The notes under the pieces: model-generated
Database searches by the model: none
Seen by the model: only the letters and a program-made list of their open reading frames with translations
What the model was told of the DNA's origin: nothing
Shown here: in pieces, positions 16,421-25,800 of the stretch
Numbering within the stretch: the stretch's first letter is position 1
Layout: each line of letters begins with the position of its first letter
NCBI GenBank assembly: GCA_016197365.1
Contig: JACPVS010000028.1
Location: forward strand, 30,421 to 94,420
Origin: Mycolicibacterium cosmeticum
GTDB taxonomy: Bacteria; Actinomycetota; Actinomycetes; Mycobacteriales; Mycobacteriaceae
Reading direction: 5' to 3'
DNA: 64,000 nucleotides
Made by a program: the position numbers and the translations under genes

Positions 16421-17284
16421 TCAGATCTGAAATTCGGTGCCCGTGAGCTGCGCGGACAGCTGCCACAGCCCTTCGGCGGTGCGCTCCGAGCGGGCCAGCG
16501 GGCTGCGCGGGCCGGGCCCGGTCGCGCCCCGCATGCCGAACTTGGGGCCGATGAAGCTGTCGCCGGGCACGTCCTGGGATGCGGCGAACAACGTCTGCCT
16601 GGCGCCGAAGTCGGCGTCGGTGGCGACCTTGTTGGCGGCCAGCCACACCTTGGTGCCGACGGCGTTGCCGGTCTGCCCCTGCAGGTTGGTGGCCGAGTAA
16701 CCGGGGTGCGCGGCGATCGCCCGGACCGGGGAGCCGGCCGCGGTGAGCCGGCGCTGCAATGCGCTGGTGAACAGCAGGTTGGCCAGCTTGGACTGGCCGT
16801 AGGCCGGCCAGGCCAGGTACGGCCGGGACTTCCAGTTCAGATCCTTGAGGTTGATCCAGCCGATCAGGTGCATCAGTGAGGCCACCGTCACCACCCGATC
16901 GGTGATCTTGGGCAGCAGCAGATTGGTCAGCGCGAAGTGCCCGAGGTGGTTGGTGCCGATCTGGCTCTCGAACCCGTCGGCCGTCTGCGCGAACGGCACC
17001 GCCATGATGCCGGCGTTGTTCACCAGCACGTCCACCGCGCCGACACCGGAGGCGAAGTCCCGGATCGAGGCCAGGCTCTGCAGATCCAGTGCGGCGACGG
17101 TGACGTCGCCGGTCATCTGCGCGGCGGCGGCATTGCCCTTGTCCACGTTGCGCACGGCCAGCGTGACCGACGCACCGACGCGAGCCAGTTCACGTGCGGT
17201 GACCAGACCGAGGCCGCTGTTGGCTCCGGTGACGATGACGTGGCGCCCGGCGAACGAGGGCAGGTCTGCGGCTGTCCAGCTCAT
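16421..17284 (-). CDS. Short-chain dehydrogenase/reductase
   Basis: The product is 287 aa with the classical SDR cofactor motif TGANSGLG near residues 19-26, NNAGI around residue 90 and a YGQSK active-site Tyr/Lys pair. The layout fits the retinol dehydrogenase/oxidoreductase branch of SDRs in mycobacteria. The substrate is unknown. ATG 17284 lies 14 nt after the lpqT stop, so it may be co-transcribed with the lpqT-arsC-prsA run. Confidence 0.85.
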   Translation of the reverse strand: MSWTAADLPSFAGRHVIVTGANSGLGLVTARELARVGASVTLAVRNVDKGNAAAAQMTGDVTVAALDLQSLASIRDFASGVGAVDVLVNNAGIMAVPFAQTADGFESQIGTNHLGHFALTNLLLPKITDRVVTVASLMHLIGWINLKDLNWKSRPYLAWPAYGQSKLANLLFTSALQRRLTAAGSPVRAIAAHPGYSATNLQGQTGNAVGTKVWLAANKVATDADFGARQTLFAASQDVPGDSFIGPKFGMRGATGPGPRSPLARSERTAEGLWQLSAQLTGTEFQI

Positions 17285-17298
17285 GCTGGGAACACTAC

Positions 17299-17973
17299 TT
17301 ACTTCGCTGCGACCTTGAACCCGGAGATGATGCCCTCGATGTCCTTGCCCTGCTTCTGCGCCTCGTCGGCGTAGCTGGTGATGGTCAGCTGGATCAGATA
17401 GCGCTGGCCCGGGGCGGGCTGCTGGCCGGGCGCAGGCTTCGGCGGCGTACCGGTCGCGATGATAATGCGGTTGTAGCTCTGCATCCGGCGCCCGTTGAGG
17501 TCGTAGGTGCCCTCGATCATCGACGACGGGAAACCGCGGAAGTTGTCGGCCGAGCCGTTGAGTTTGGTGAAGTTCTGCGACAGCTGCGCATCGGCGTCGG
17601 CATGCTTGAGGGTCTCGGCAATGTCGAAGTTCCCGGTCAGCTTGAACACCATCAGCATGGCCGTCGGATAGGTGTCGCCCTTGGCGATCACCCGGGTCCC
17701 CGGTGAGAGGTTGACATTGCTGTAGGCCTGCCAGCCGGCCGGCCGCGGCAGATCCACGGTCAGATCGGTGATCTTCTCCGGCGCGATGGGGTCGCCGGTG
17801 ACACCGACGCTTTCCAGATAGGCCGACAGCGGCACCGGCTTGGCGGCCGCGCCGGGTGCCGCGCTGGTCGTGGTCGTCGTGGTGGTGGTCCAGATGGACT
17901 GGTAATCCGGGGTGTCGTCCCCACAGCCGGCCAACAAGAAAGCCAGCGCCACAACCCAAGCCGCGATTCTCAC
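17299..17973 (-). CDS. lpqT: Lipoprotein LpqT (LpqN/LpqT family)
   Basis: The product is 224 aa with a lipoprotein signal ending in LLAGC (Cys 17), a run of eight Thr (about 29-36), and a globular domain of the LpqN/LpqT type (YLESVGVTGDPIAPEKITDLTVDLP). It should be lipid-anchored at the outer face of the membrane; no biochemical role is established. The GTG at 17973 overlaps the arsC-like stop by 4 bp. A second LpqN-family lipoprotein is at 51347-52045. Confidence 0.88.
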   Translation of the reverse strand: MRIAAWVVALAFLLAGCGDDTPDYQSIWTTTTTTTTSAAPGAAAKPVPLSAYLESVGVTGDPIAPEKITDLTVDLPRPAGWQAYSNVNLSPGTRVIAKGDTYPTAMLMVFKLTGNFDIAETLKHADADAQLSQNFTKLNGSADNFRGFPSSMIEGTYDLNGRRMQSYNRIIIATGTPPKPAPGQQPAPGQRYLIQLTITSYADEAQKQGKDIEGIISGFKVAAK

Positions 17974-18311
17974 AGGATTTCGCGGACCCGATCGATCGGC
18001 CGTGCCAGCCGGGTGCCCTTGTCGGTGACCACCAGGGGCCGCTCGATCAGGATCGGGTGTTCGGCCAGCGCATCGAGCAGCTCATCGTCGGAAGCGTCGG
18101 CCAGACCCAGCTCGCCATAGAGCGATTCGCGCTTGCGCACCGCGTCGCGGACACCGATGCCGGCATCGGCGATCAGCGTGGCCAGCTCGGCCCGGGTCGG
18201 CGGCGTCTTCAGGTACAGCACGATCTCGGGCTCGATCCCGTTCTCGCGCAGCAGATCCAGCGTCTTACGGGAGGTCGAGCACTTCGGGTTGTGGAAGATG
18301 CGCGCACCCAC
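17970..18311 (-). CDS. ArsC-family (glutaredoxin-dependent arsenate reductase-like) protein
   Basis: The product is 113 aa, matching the thioredoxin-fold ArsC/YffB family. The N-terminal FHNPKCSTSRKTLDLL holds the conserved Cys of the CX3SR-like loop, and a late RPLVV segment is typical. It may reduce arsenate or serve another thiol redox role; no arsenic-resistance genes accompany it. It sits between prsA (1-nt gap) and lpqT (4-bp overlap) in a minus-strand operon, as in M. tuberculosis where a homologue adjoins lpqT. Confidence 0.85.
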   Translation of the reverse strand: MGARIFHNPKCSTSRKTLDLLRENGIEPEIVLYLKTPPTRAELATLIADAGIGVRDAVRKRESLYGELGLADASDDELLDALAEHPILIERPLVVTDKGTRLARPIDRVREIL

Positions 18312-18312
18312 G

Positions 18313-19293
18313 CTACGCGGACCCGTCGAAAAGTCCTGTCACCGAACCGTTTTCGAAGACCGCGCGGATGGTGCTGGCCAGCAGTGGGGCAATGGAGAGC
18401 ACGGTCAGCTGCGGGAACTTCTTGTCCTCGGTGATCGGCAGGGTGTTGGTGACGATGACTTCACGCGCACCGGAGTCGGCCAGCCGCTGGGCGGCCGGGT
18501 CGGACAGCACGCCGTGGGTCGCGGCCACGATGACATCGGTGGCGCCGTCCTCGAGCAGCAGCCGGACCGCGCCGGCGATGGTGCCACCGGTGTCGATCAT
18601 GTCGTCGGTCAGGATGCAGACCTTGCCCCTCACGTCACCGACGACGCGGTTGGACTTCACCTGGTTGGGCACCAGCGGGTCGCGGGTCTTGTGGATGAAG
18701 GCCAGCGGGACACCACCGAGGGAATCGGCCCACTTCTCGGCGACGCGCACGCGGCCCGAGTCGGGGGAGACGACGACCTTGTCGGCATCGCGGTACTTGT
18801 CGGCGATGTAACCGCAGAGCAGCGACTGCCCGCGCATATGGTCCACCGGGCCGTCGAAGAAGCCCTGGATCTGGTCGGTGTGCAGATCCACCGTGACGAT
18901 CCGGTCGGCGCCTGCGGTCTTGTAGAGGTCGGCGACCAGGCGCGCGGAGATGGGCTCGCGGCCGCGGTGCTTCTTGTCCTGCCGGGCGTACGGATAGAAC
19001 GGCAGGATCGCGGTGATGCGCTTGGCGCTACCGCGCTTGAGCGCGTCGATCATGATGAGCTGTTCCATCAGCCACTGGTTCAGCGGCGCCGGGTGGCTCT
19101 GCAGGACGAAGGCGTCGCAACCGCGCACCGACTCGTCGAAGCGGACGAAGATCTCGCCGTTGGCGAAGTCCCGCGCCGTCTGCGCGGTAACGGGTACGTC
19201 GAGCTCCTTGGCTACCTGCTCGGCGAGCTCGGGATGAGCCCGGCCCGAGAAGAGCATCAGGTTCTTGGGATTGTCGGTCCAGTCGTGGCTCAC
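18313..19293 (-). CDS. prsA: Ribose-phosphate pyrophosphokinase
   Basis: The product is 326 aa and makes PRPP from ribose-5-phosphate and ATP, feeding nucleotide, His/Trp and decaprenyl-phosphoryl-arabinose synthesis. Visible motifs include the RQDKKHRGREPISARLVA flexible loop, the metal-binding VDLHTDQIQGFF and the PRPP loop ILTDDMIDTGGT. The start is GTG at 19293. It is downstream of glmU in the same direction with an 89-bp gap, as in M. tuberculosis Rv1018c-Rv1017c. Confidence 0.96.
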   Translation of the reverse strand: MSHDWTDNPKNLMLFSGRAHPELAEQVAKELDVPVTAQTARDFANGEIFVRFDESVRGCDAFVLQSHPAPLNQWLMEQLIMIDALKRGSAKRITAILPFYPYARQDKKHRGREPISARLVADLYKTAGADRIVTVDLHTDQIQGFFDGPVDHMRGQSLLCGYIADKYRDADKVVVSPDSGRVRVAEKWADSLGGVPLAFIHKTRDPLVPNQVKSNRVVGDVRGKVCILTDDMIDTGGTIAGAVRLLLEDGATDVIVAATHGVLSDPAAQRLADSGAREVIVTNTLPITEDKKFPQLTVLSIAPLLASTIRAVFENGSVTGLFDGSA

Positions 19294-19382
19294 AGTTGTG
19301 CCTTCGCCGGTCGGGGTCGAATACGCGCCAATCGTACGTAGCCCGACGGGGCAGTCGTTGCCGGGTTACCAGAATCCGAACG

Positions 19383-20840
19383 TCAGGCGTCTTCTGGCGG
19401 GCGGGCCGCCGCAGCCTGATTCGCGGCTCGAGCCGCCGAAGCCGCCTTCGAGTCCGGTCGCTTGCGCACCACCCAACCCTCGATATTGCGCTGCGGACCA
19501 GCGGATATGGCCAGCGCTCCGGGTGGCACGTCCTCCCGCAGCACCGTCCCGGCGCCGGTGTAGGCGCCGTCCCCGACGGTGACGGGCGCCACGAACATCG
19601 TGTCCGAGCCGGTCCGGACGTGAGAGCCGACGGTGGTGCGGCGCTTGGTCTCGCCGTCGTAGTTCACGAACACGCTGGACGCCCCGATATTGCTGTGCTC
19701 GCCGATGTCGGCGTCACCGACATACGTCAGGTGCGGCACCTTGGTGCCGGTGCCGATGACCGCGTTCTTCGTCTCCACGAACGCGCCGAGCTTGCCTTGG
19801 GCGCCCAGTTCGGTGCCCGGCCGCAGATAGGTGAACGGCCCGACGGTCGCGCCCGCCCCGATCACCGACAGCTCGCCGTGTGTGCGGATGACCGAGGCGC
19901 CGTCGCCCACCTCCATCGAGGTCAGCGTGGTGTCCGGTCCGATGGTGCAGTCGGAGCCGATCGCGGTGGCCCCCAGCAGTTGGGTGCCGGGCGCGATGAC
20001 GGTGTCGGGGCCGATCTCGACGTCGGCATCGATCCAGGTGGTGCGCGGATCGGCGACGGTGACCCCGTTGCGCTGATGCCGCTCGATGATGCGGCGGTTG
20101 AGTTCGGCCGCCAGCGCCGAGAGCTGCACCCGGTCGTTCACCCCGGCGACCAGAGTGGTGTCGGCGACGTGCTGGGCACGCACCGGCAGACCGTCCCCGC
20201 GGACCAGGCCGATGGCATCGGTCAGGTAGAGCTCGCGTTGGGCGTTGTCGGCGCGCAACCGGCCGAGCGCGGACCGCAGCGCTGCCGCGTCGAAGGCATA
20301 CACCCCGGAGTTGACCTCGCCGATGGCACGCTGCGTGGCATCGGCGTCGGCCTGTTCGACGATCGCGAGCACGGCACCCGCCTCGTCGCGGATGATGCGG
20401 CCGTAGCCGGTCGGGTCGGGCAGCGTCGTGGTCAGGATGGTGGCCCCGCCGTTGTCGTGGGTGCTCACCAGCGCGGCCAGCGTCTCGGCATCGAGCAGTG
20501 GCACATCGCCGGAGGTGACCACGACGGTGCCGGTGAAGTCGTCGGGCAGGCCCGACAAGCCGACGCCGACCGCATGGCCGGTGCCCAGCTGCTCCTCCTG
20601 CACCACGGTGACGATCCGGCCGCCGGTGCGCTCGGCGACCCGGGTCACCTCCGCACCCACCAGGTCCCGGCCGTGGCCGACGACCACCACGACGTGGCTG
20701 GGTTGCAGCGGGGTGACGGCCAGCAGGGCGTGCGCGAGCATGCTGCGTCCGCCCAGCGGATGCAGCACCTTCGGGGTGTTCGATCGCATCCGGGTGCCTG
20801 CCCCGGCGGCGAGGACGACTACAGCGATGTCGGTCGACAC
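19383..20840 (-). CDS. glmU: Bifunctional GlcNAc-1-P uridyltransferase / GlcN-1-P acetyltransferase
   Basis: From GTG 20840 the product is 485 aa. The N-terminal half has the uridylyltransferase motif LAAGAGTRMRSNTPKVLH, and the C-terminal half is a left-handed beta helix of hexapeptide repeats (IGPDTVIAPGTQLLGATAIG and similar), with an Ala-rich tail typical of mycobacterial GlmU. It makes UDP-GlcNAc for peptidoglycan. I prefer 20840 over the in-frame GTG at 20855 because AGGAG lies 4 nt upstream of the former. Confidence 0.95.
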   Translation of the reverse strand: MSTDIAVVVLAAGAGTRMRSNTPKVLHPLGGRSMLAHALLAVTPLQPSHVVVVVGHGRDLVGAEVTRVAERTGGRIVTVVQEEQLGTGHAVGVGLSGLPDDFTGTVVVTSGDVPLLDAETLAALVSTHDNGGATILTTTLPDPTGYGRIIRDEAGAVLAIVEQADADATQRAIGEVNSGVYAFDAAALRSALGRLRADNAQRELYLTDAIGLVRGDGLPVRAQHVADTTLVAGVNDRVQLSALAAELNRRIIERHQRNGVTVADPRTTWIDADVEIGPDTVIAPGTQLLGATAIGSDCTIGPDTTLTSMEVGDGASVIRTHGELSVIGAGATVGPFTYLRPGTELGAQGKLGAFVETKNAVIGTGTKVPHLTYVGDADIGEHSNIGASSVFVNYDGETKRRTTVGSHVRTGSDTMFVAPVTVGDGAYTGAGTVLREDVPPGALAISAGPQRNIEGWVVRKRPDSKAASAARAANQAAAARPPEDA

Positions 20841-20887
20841 GACTCTCCTCAACACATCAGTTCGAGGTCGCTCGCGGAATGAGATTG

Positions 20888-20959
20888 CTCCGTCGCCAGG
20901 ACTCGAACCTGAACTATCTGAACCAAAATCAGAGGTGCTGCCGATTACACCACGACGGA
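20888..20959 (-). tRNA. tRNA-Gln (anticodon TTG)
   Basis: The minus strand folds as a tRNA: acceptor TCCGTCG (from 20959) pairs with CGACGGA (to 20889), discriminator G at 20888, anticodon stem CTGAT/TTCAG-like with loop holding TTG, and T-loop TTCGAGT. CCA is not encoded. It decodes CAA (and CAG). It lies just upstream of glmU, as in M. tuberculosis. Confidence 0.95.
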
Positions 20960-20990
20960 CCGATCAACCCGAGACTCTAGTGCAACCCAC

Positions 20991-20996
20991 TACTCT
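20991..20996 (+). promoter_or_regulatory. -10 element giving a leaderless TetR transcript
   Basis: TACTCT matches the mycobacterial TANNNT -10 and ends 7 nt before the GTG at 21004, so transcription would begin at or next to the start codon. No Shine-Dalgarno sequence is visible. Confidence 0.5.
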
Positions 20997-21003
20997 TCAA
21001 AAC

Positions 21004-21639
21004 GTGGCAGCACCAGAGAAGGAAGCCCGCACCCCTCGCGCGCGGATGACCGGCTCCGAGCGCCGCCAGCAGCTCATCGAGATCGCCAAGTCGCTGTTCG
21101 CCGACCGTGGATACGACGGCACCTCGATCGAGGAGATCGCGCAGCGTGCGAACGTCTCCAAACCCGTGGTGTACGAGCACTTCGGCGGTAAGGAAGGGCT
21201 CTACGCCGTCGTCGTCGACCGCGAGATGTCGGCCCTGCTCGACGGCATCACGTCCTCGCTGACCAACAACCGGTCCCGGGTGCGGCTGGAGCGGGTGGCG
21301 CTGGCGCTGCTCACCTACGTCGAGGAACGCACCGACGGTTTCCGGATCCTGATCCGCGACTCGCCGGCCGCCATCACCTCGGGCACCTACTCGACGCTGC
21401 TCAACGACGCCGTCAGCCAGGTGGCCTCGATCCTGGCGGGCGATTTCTCCCGGCGCGGCCTGGATCCGGACCTCGCGCCGCTCTACGCGCAGGCGCTGGT
21501 GGGCTCGGTGTCCATGGCCGCGCAGTGGTGGCTCGATGTGCGCCAGCCCAGCAAGGAAGTGGTGGCCGCGCACCTGGTCAACCTGATGTGGAACGGGCTG
21601 ACCCATCTGGAGGCCGATCCCGTGCTGGAAGCCGACTAA
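21004..21639 (+). CDS. TetR-family transcriptional regulator (Rv1019-like)
   Basis: The product is 211 aa. The N-terminal DNA-binding domain spans about residues 17-65 (RRQQLIEIAKSLFADRGYDG, then the helix-turn-helix VSKPVVYEHFGGKEGLY); the remainder is a helical ligand-binding region. It precedes mfd as Rv1019 precedes Rv1020. The target is unknown; autoregulation is common in the family, but I see no clear palindrome at its own start. Its stop overlaps the convergent LysA-like gene by 3 bp. Confidence 0.9.
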   Translation: MAAPEKEARTPRARMTGSERRQQLIEIAKSLFADRGYDGTSIEEIAQRANVSKPVVYEHFGGKEGLYAVVVDREMSALLDGITSSLTNNRSRVRLERVALALLTYVEERTDGFRILIRDSPAAITSGTYSTLLNDAVSQVASILAGDFSRRGLDPDLAPLYAQALVGSVSMAAQWWLDVRQPSKEVVAAHLVNLMWNGLTHLEADPVLEAD

Positions 21640-22742
21640 CCGAGATCGCGGGACAGCAGGTCCTCGGTGGTCTCCCGGCGCACCGACAGATGTGACCGTC
21701 CGTCGCGCACCACCACGATCGGCGGGCGCGCCACCAATGCGTCACCGCGGTCGGCGCTGCCTGAGATGGCCAGCAGGTCGCCCGGATGCAGATCGGTCGG
21801 CAGGGTCGCCTGGGCGCAGATCACCTCACCGGCCCGGCCGAGCACGGTGACCGGCCGTACCGATCCGAGCGGATGCCGGTTGGCCACGACGGCCGCACCG
21901 GACCCGGTGCCGTCGACCGTCACCGTGCTCCCGGCGACCGCCACCACGCGCGCGCAACTCACCAACGCCCTGGCCGCGATGGCGTGCCCCGATTCGACGA
22001 CGACGATAGGGCGCGGGAAACGTTGCGCCGCACAGCCCTCGTCGAGGGCGTCGTCGATGGCCCCGTCGAAATCGGTCAGCTCGGCGCCCACCTCGCCGAT
22101 GTGGATCTCGGACAGCGTGACGCCGTGGCGGTCGCGGGTGTCGGCCATGTCCGACAGGGCCTGCTTGATCTGGTCGGCACCGCAGCGCAGCCCGGCCAGC
22201 CGCAGCATCGGCTGGTGGCCGACCCGGCCGGCCAGGTCGGCCGACTCGATCAGCACCTGCTGCGGGCGGTGCAGCTGCGAGGCCAGCAGCGCGATCTCGG
22301 TGCCGCACCCCACGACCATCCGGCCCACCCCGGCGGTGGCCCGCAGATCGGTGGTGGTGCGGGCGCAGCCGTGCGCGACGATGCGGCCCGGATCGACACC
22401 GCCGGCCAGTCCGGCGGTGAGCTCGGCCGGGCTGCGCACCGCCAGCCCGACGCCTTCGTCGGCCACCCAGCCGGCCACCTCTTTGGTCAGCAGGGCGTGT
22501 GCGGCGTACACGGTCCGGCGTTCCGGCAGCGCCACCCGGTGGCGGCGCACCCGGTAACGGAACTCGGCCTCGTCGAGCACCAGAACCGGCGCGCCGAACT
22601 GGTCGGCGACCTCGGTCAGCGCCACCCCGCCCACGCACAGCCGGCCCTCGGCATCGACCTGGGCGGTCACCGGCCACACCGCAGGGTCGACCCGTTGGAG
22701 GGCCGCCCGGCGCAGCGAGTGCACCGCATCGAGAAGAGTCAT
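21636..22742 (-). CDS. LysA/alanine racemase-fold protein lacking the PLP-binding lysine
   Basis: The product is 368 aa. FGAPVLVLDEAEFRYRVR and TVYAAHALLTKEVAGWVADEG align by eye with diaminopimelate decarboxylase, where the second segment reads YAGKA. The Lys that forms the Schiff base with PLP is His 82 here. HG, EIHIGEVG and VVESGHAIAARAL segments matching later LysA motifs are partly kept. It is shorter than typical LysA (about 445 aa). It could be a catalytically dead paralogue, a PLP-independent binder or a decaying gene; the frame is intact. ATG 22742 is chosen over 22778. Confidence 0.7.
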   Translation of the reverse strand: MTLLDAVHSLRRAALQRVDPAVWPVTAQVDAEGRLCVGGVALTEVADQFGAPVLVLDEAEFRYRVRRHRVALPERRTVYAAHALLTKEVAGWVADEGVGLAVRSPAELTAGLAGGVDPGRIVAHGCARTTTDLRATAGVGRMVVGCGTEIALLASQLHRPQQVLIESADLAGRVGHQPMLRLAGLRCGADQIKQALSDMADTRDRHGVTLSEIHIGEVGAELTDFDGAIDDALDEGCAAQRFPRPIVVVESGHAIAARALVSCARVVAVAGSTVTVDGTGSGAAVVANRHPLGSVRPVTVLGRAGEVICAQATLPTDLHPGDLLAISGSADRGDALVARPPIVVVRDGRSHLSVRRETTEDLLSRDLG

Positions 22743-22851
22743 GACCCCACGGTGCGCGGGGTCATGACCAGGCGCCACGATCTTGACGCACTATTGACAC
22801 CGGCGTACCAATTCTTGACACCGCTGCGCCGCCACTAGACTGGGCGCCATC

Positions 22852-25800
22852 ATGACCGCACCGGGGCACCATTCTGTCGAGACCCCGCTGGCGGGCCTCA
22901 TCGAGCTGGCATTCACCGATCCCGGCCTGCGCGCCGTCACCGAGCGCCCGGACACGCTGAACCTCGTCGGACCCGCCAGCGCGCGTCCCTTCGTCGCCGC
23001 CGCGGCCGCGCAGGCCGGACCGTTGCTCGTCGTCACCGCCACCGGCCGGGAAGCCGATGACCTGACCGCCGAGCTGCGTGCCGCCTTCGGCGACGCCGCC
23101 GCGCTGTTCCCGTCCTGGGAGACGCTGCCGCACGAACGGCTCTCACCCGGCGTCGAGACCGTCGGCGCGCGGCTGCGGCTGCTGCGCCGGCTGTCACATC
23201 CCGACGACGACCGGCTCGGCCCGCCGCTACGGGTGGTCGTCACCACCACCCGTTCCCTGCTGCAGCCGATGGCACCCGAGCTGGCCGACGTGGAGCCGGT
23301 CACCCTGACCGTCGGCGCCGAGACCGATTTCGACGCCACCATCGCCCGGCTGGTCGAGCTGGCCTACACCCGCGTCGACATGGTCGCCAAGCGTGGTGAG
23401 TTCGCCGTCCGCGGCGGCATCCTCGACGTGTTCGCCCCCACCGCCGAACACCCTGTGCGCGTGGAATTCTGGGGCGACGAGGTCAGCGAGATGCGGATGT
23501 TCGCCGTCGCCGACCAGCGCTCGATCACCGAGATCGCCATCGACCACCTGATCGCCGTGCCCTGCCGCGAGTTGCTGTTGACCCCCGATGTACGCGAGCG
23601 GGCAAGTCAGCTCGCCGGCACCCGTCCTTCCACCGACAACACCATCGCCGGCACCGTCGGGGACATGCTGGCCAAGCTGGCCGAAGGCATCGCCGTCGAC
23701 GGCATGGAAGCCCTGGCGCCGGTGCTGCGCCCCGACGATCTGGTGCTGCTCACCGAGCACCTGCCGGCCGGCACGCCGGTGCTGGTGTGCGACCCGGAGA
23801 AGGTGCGGTCCCGCGCCGCCGACCTGATCAAGACCGGCCGCGAATTCCTCGAAGCGTCCTGGTCGGTCGCCGCGATGGGGGGCGACGCCCCGATCGACGT
23901 GGAGGATCTCGGCGGCTCCGGCTTCCGCGGTCTCGACGAGGTGCGTGCCACCGCGGCCGCCGGCGGCCACCCATGGTGGACGCTGAGCCAGCTCACCGCC
24001 GAAGGTGCCACCGAACTGGACCTGCGGCCCGCGCCGTCGGCACGTTCCCAGCAGTCGCTGGAAGAGATCTTCGCCATGCTGCGCGCCCACGCCGCCACCG
24101 GTGGCTTCGGCGTCATCGTGACACCGGGCACCGGCACCGCGCACCGCGTCGTCGAGCAACTCCGCGAATCCGATATCCCGGCAACACTTCTGGAGGCCGG
24201 GGCGACGCCGAAGGCCGGCGTGGTCGGCGTGCTCAAAGGGCCGCTGCACGACGGGCTGGTGCTGCCCGGCGCGAACCTCGTGATCATCACCGAGACCGAT
24301 CTGACCGGCAACCGGGTCGCCGCGGCCGAGGGCAAAAGGCTTGCCGCCAAACGGCGTAACGTCGTCGACCCGTTGGCTCTCACGGCGGGTGACCTGGTGG
24401 TGCACGACCAGCACGGCATCGGCAAGTTCGTCGAGATGACAGAGCGGGTGGTCGGCGGCGCCCGCCGGGAGTACCTGGTGCTGGAGTACGCGTCGGCCAA
24501 GCGTGGCGGCGGGTCGGACCGGCTGTACGTGCCGATGGACTCGCTGGATCAGCTGTCCCGTTATGTCGGCGGCCAGGCGCCCACCCTGAGCCGGCTCGGC
24601 GGCAGTGACTGGACGAACACGAAAACCAAGGCGCGCAAGGCGGTTCGCGAGATTGCCGGCGAACTGGTCTCGCTGTACGCCAAGCGCCAGGCGGCGCCGG
24701 GGCACGCCTTCGGGCCGGACACCCCGTGGCAGGCCGAGATGGAGGATGCGTTCGGGTTCACCGAGACCGTCGACCAGATGACCGCCATCACCGAGGTCAA
24801 ATCCGATATGGAGAAGCCGGTCCCGATGGACCGGGTGATCTGCGGTGACGTCGGGTACGGCAAGACCGAGATCGCGGTGCGCGCCGCCTTCAAGGCGGTG
24901 CAGGACGGCAAGCAGGTCGCCGTGCTGGTGCCCACCACGCTGCTGGCCGACCAGCACCTGCAGACGTTCACCGCGCGGATGGCCGGCTTCCCGGTCACCG
25001 TGAAAGGCTTGTCCCGCTTCACCGATCCCGCCGACTCCAAGGCCGTGATCGAGGGCATGGCCGACGGCTCGGTCGACATCGTGATCGGCACCCACCGGCT
25101 GCTGCAGACCGGCGTGCGCTGGAAGGACCTCGGCCTGGTGGTCGTCGACGAGGAGCAGCGCTTCGGTGTCGAGCACAAGGAACACATCAAGAGCCTGCGC
25201 ACCCACGTCGACGTGCTCACCATGAGCGCCACCCCGATTCCGCGCACACTGGAGATGAGCCTGGCCGGAATCCGGGAGATGTCGACCATCCTGACGCCAC
25301 CCGAGGAGCGTTTCCCGGTGCTGACGTACGTCGGCCCGCATGATGACAAGCAGGTGGCGGCCGCACTGCGGCGCGAGCTGTTGCGCGACGGGCAGGCGTT
25401 CTACATCCACAACCGGGTGAAGTCGATAGACCAGGCCGCCGCCCGCGTGCAGGCGATGGTGCCGGAGGCCCGCGTCGTCGTGGCCCACGGGCAGATGAAC
25501 GAGGACAACCTGGAGAAGACCGTCGAAGGGTTCTGGAACCGCGAGTACGACATCCTGGTCTGCACCACCATCGTCGAGACGGGACTGGACATCTCGAACG
25601 CCAACACCCTGATCGTGGAACGCGCCGACACGTTCGGCCTGTCCCAGTTGCATCAGCTCCGCGGCCGGGTCGGCCGGAGCCGCGAACGCGGGTACGCGTA
25701 TTTCCTGTACCCGCCCGAGGTTCCGCTCACCGAGACCGCACACGACCGGCTGGCCACCATCGCGCAGAACAACGACCTGGGCGCCGGCATGGCCGTGGCG

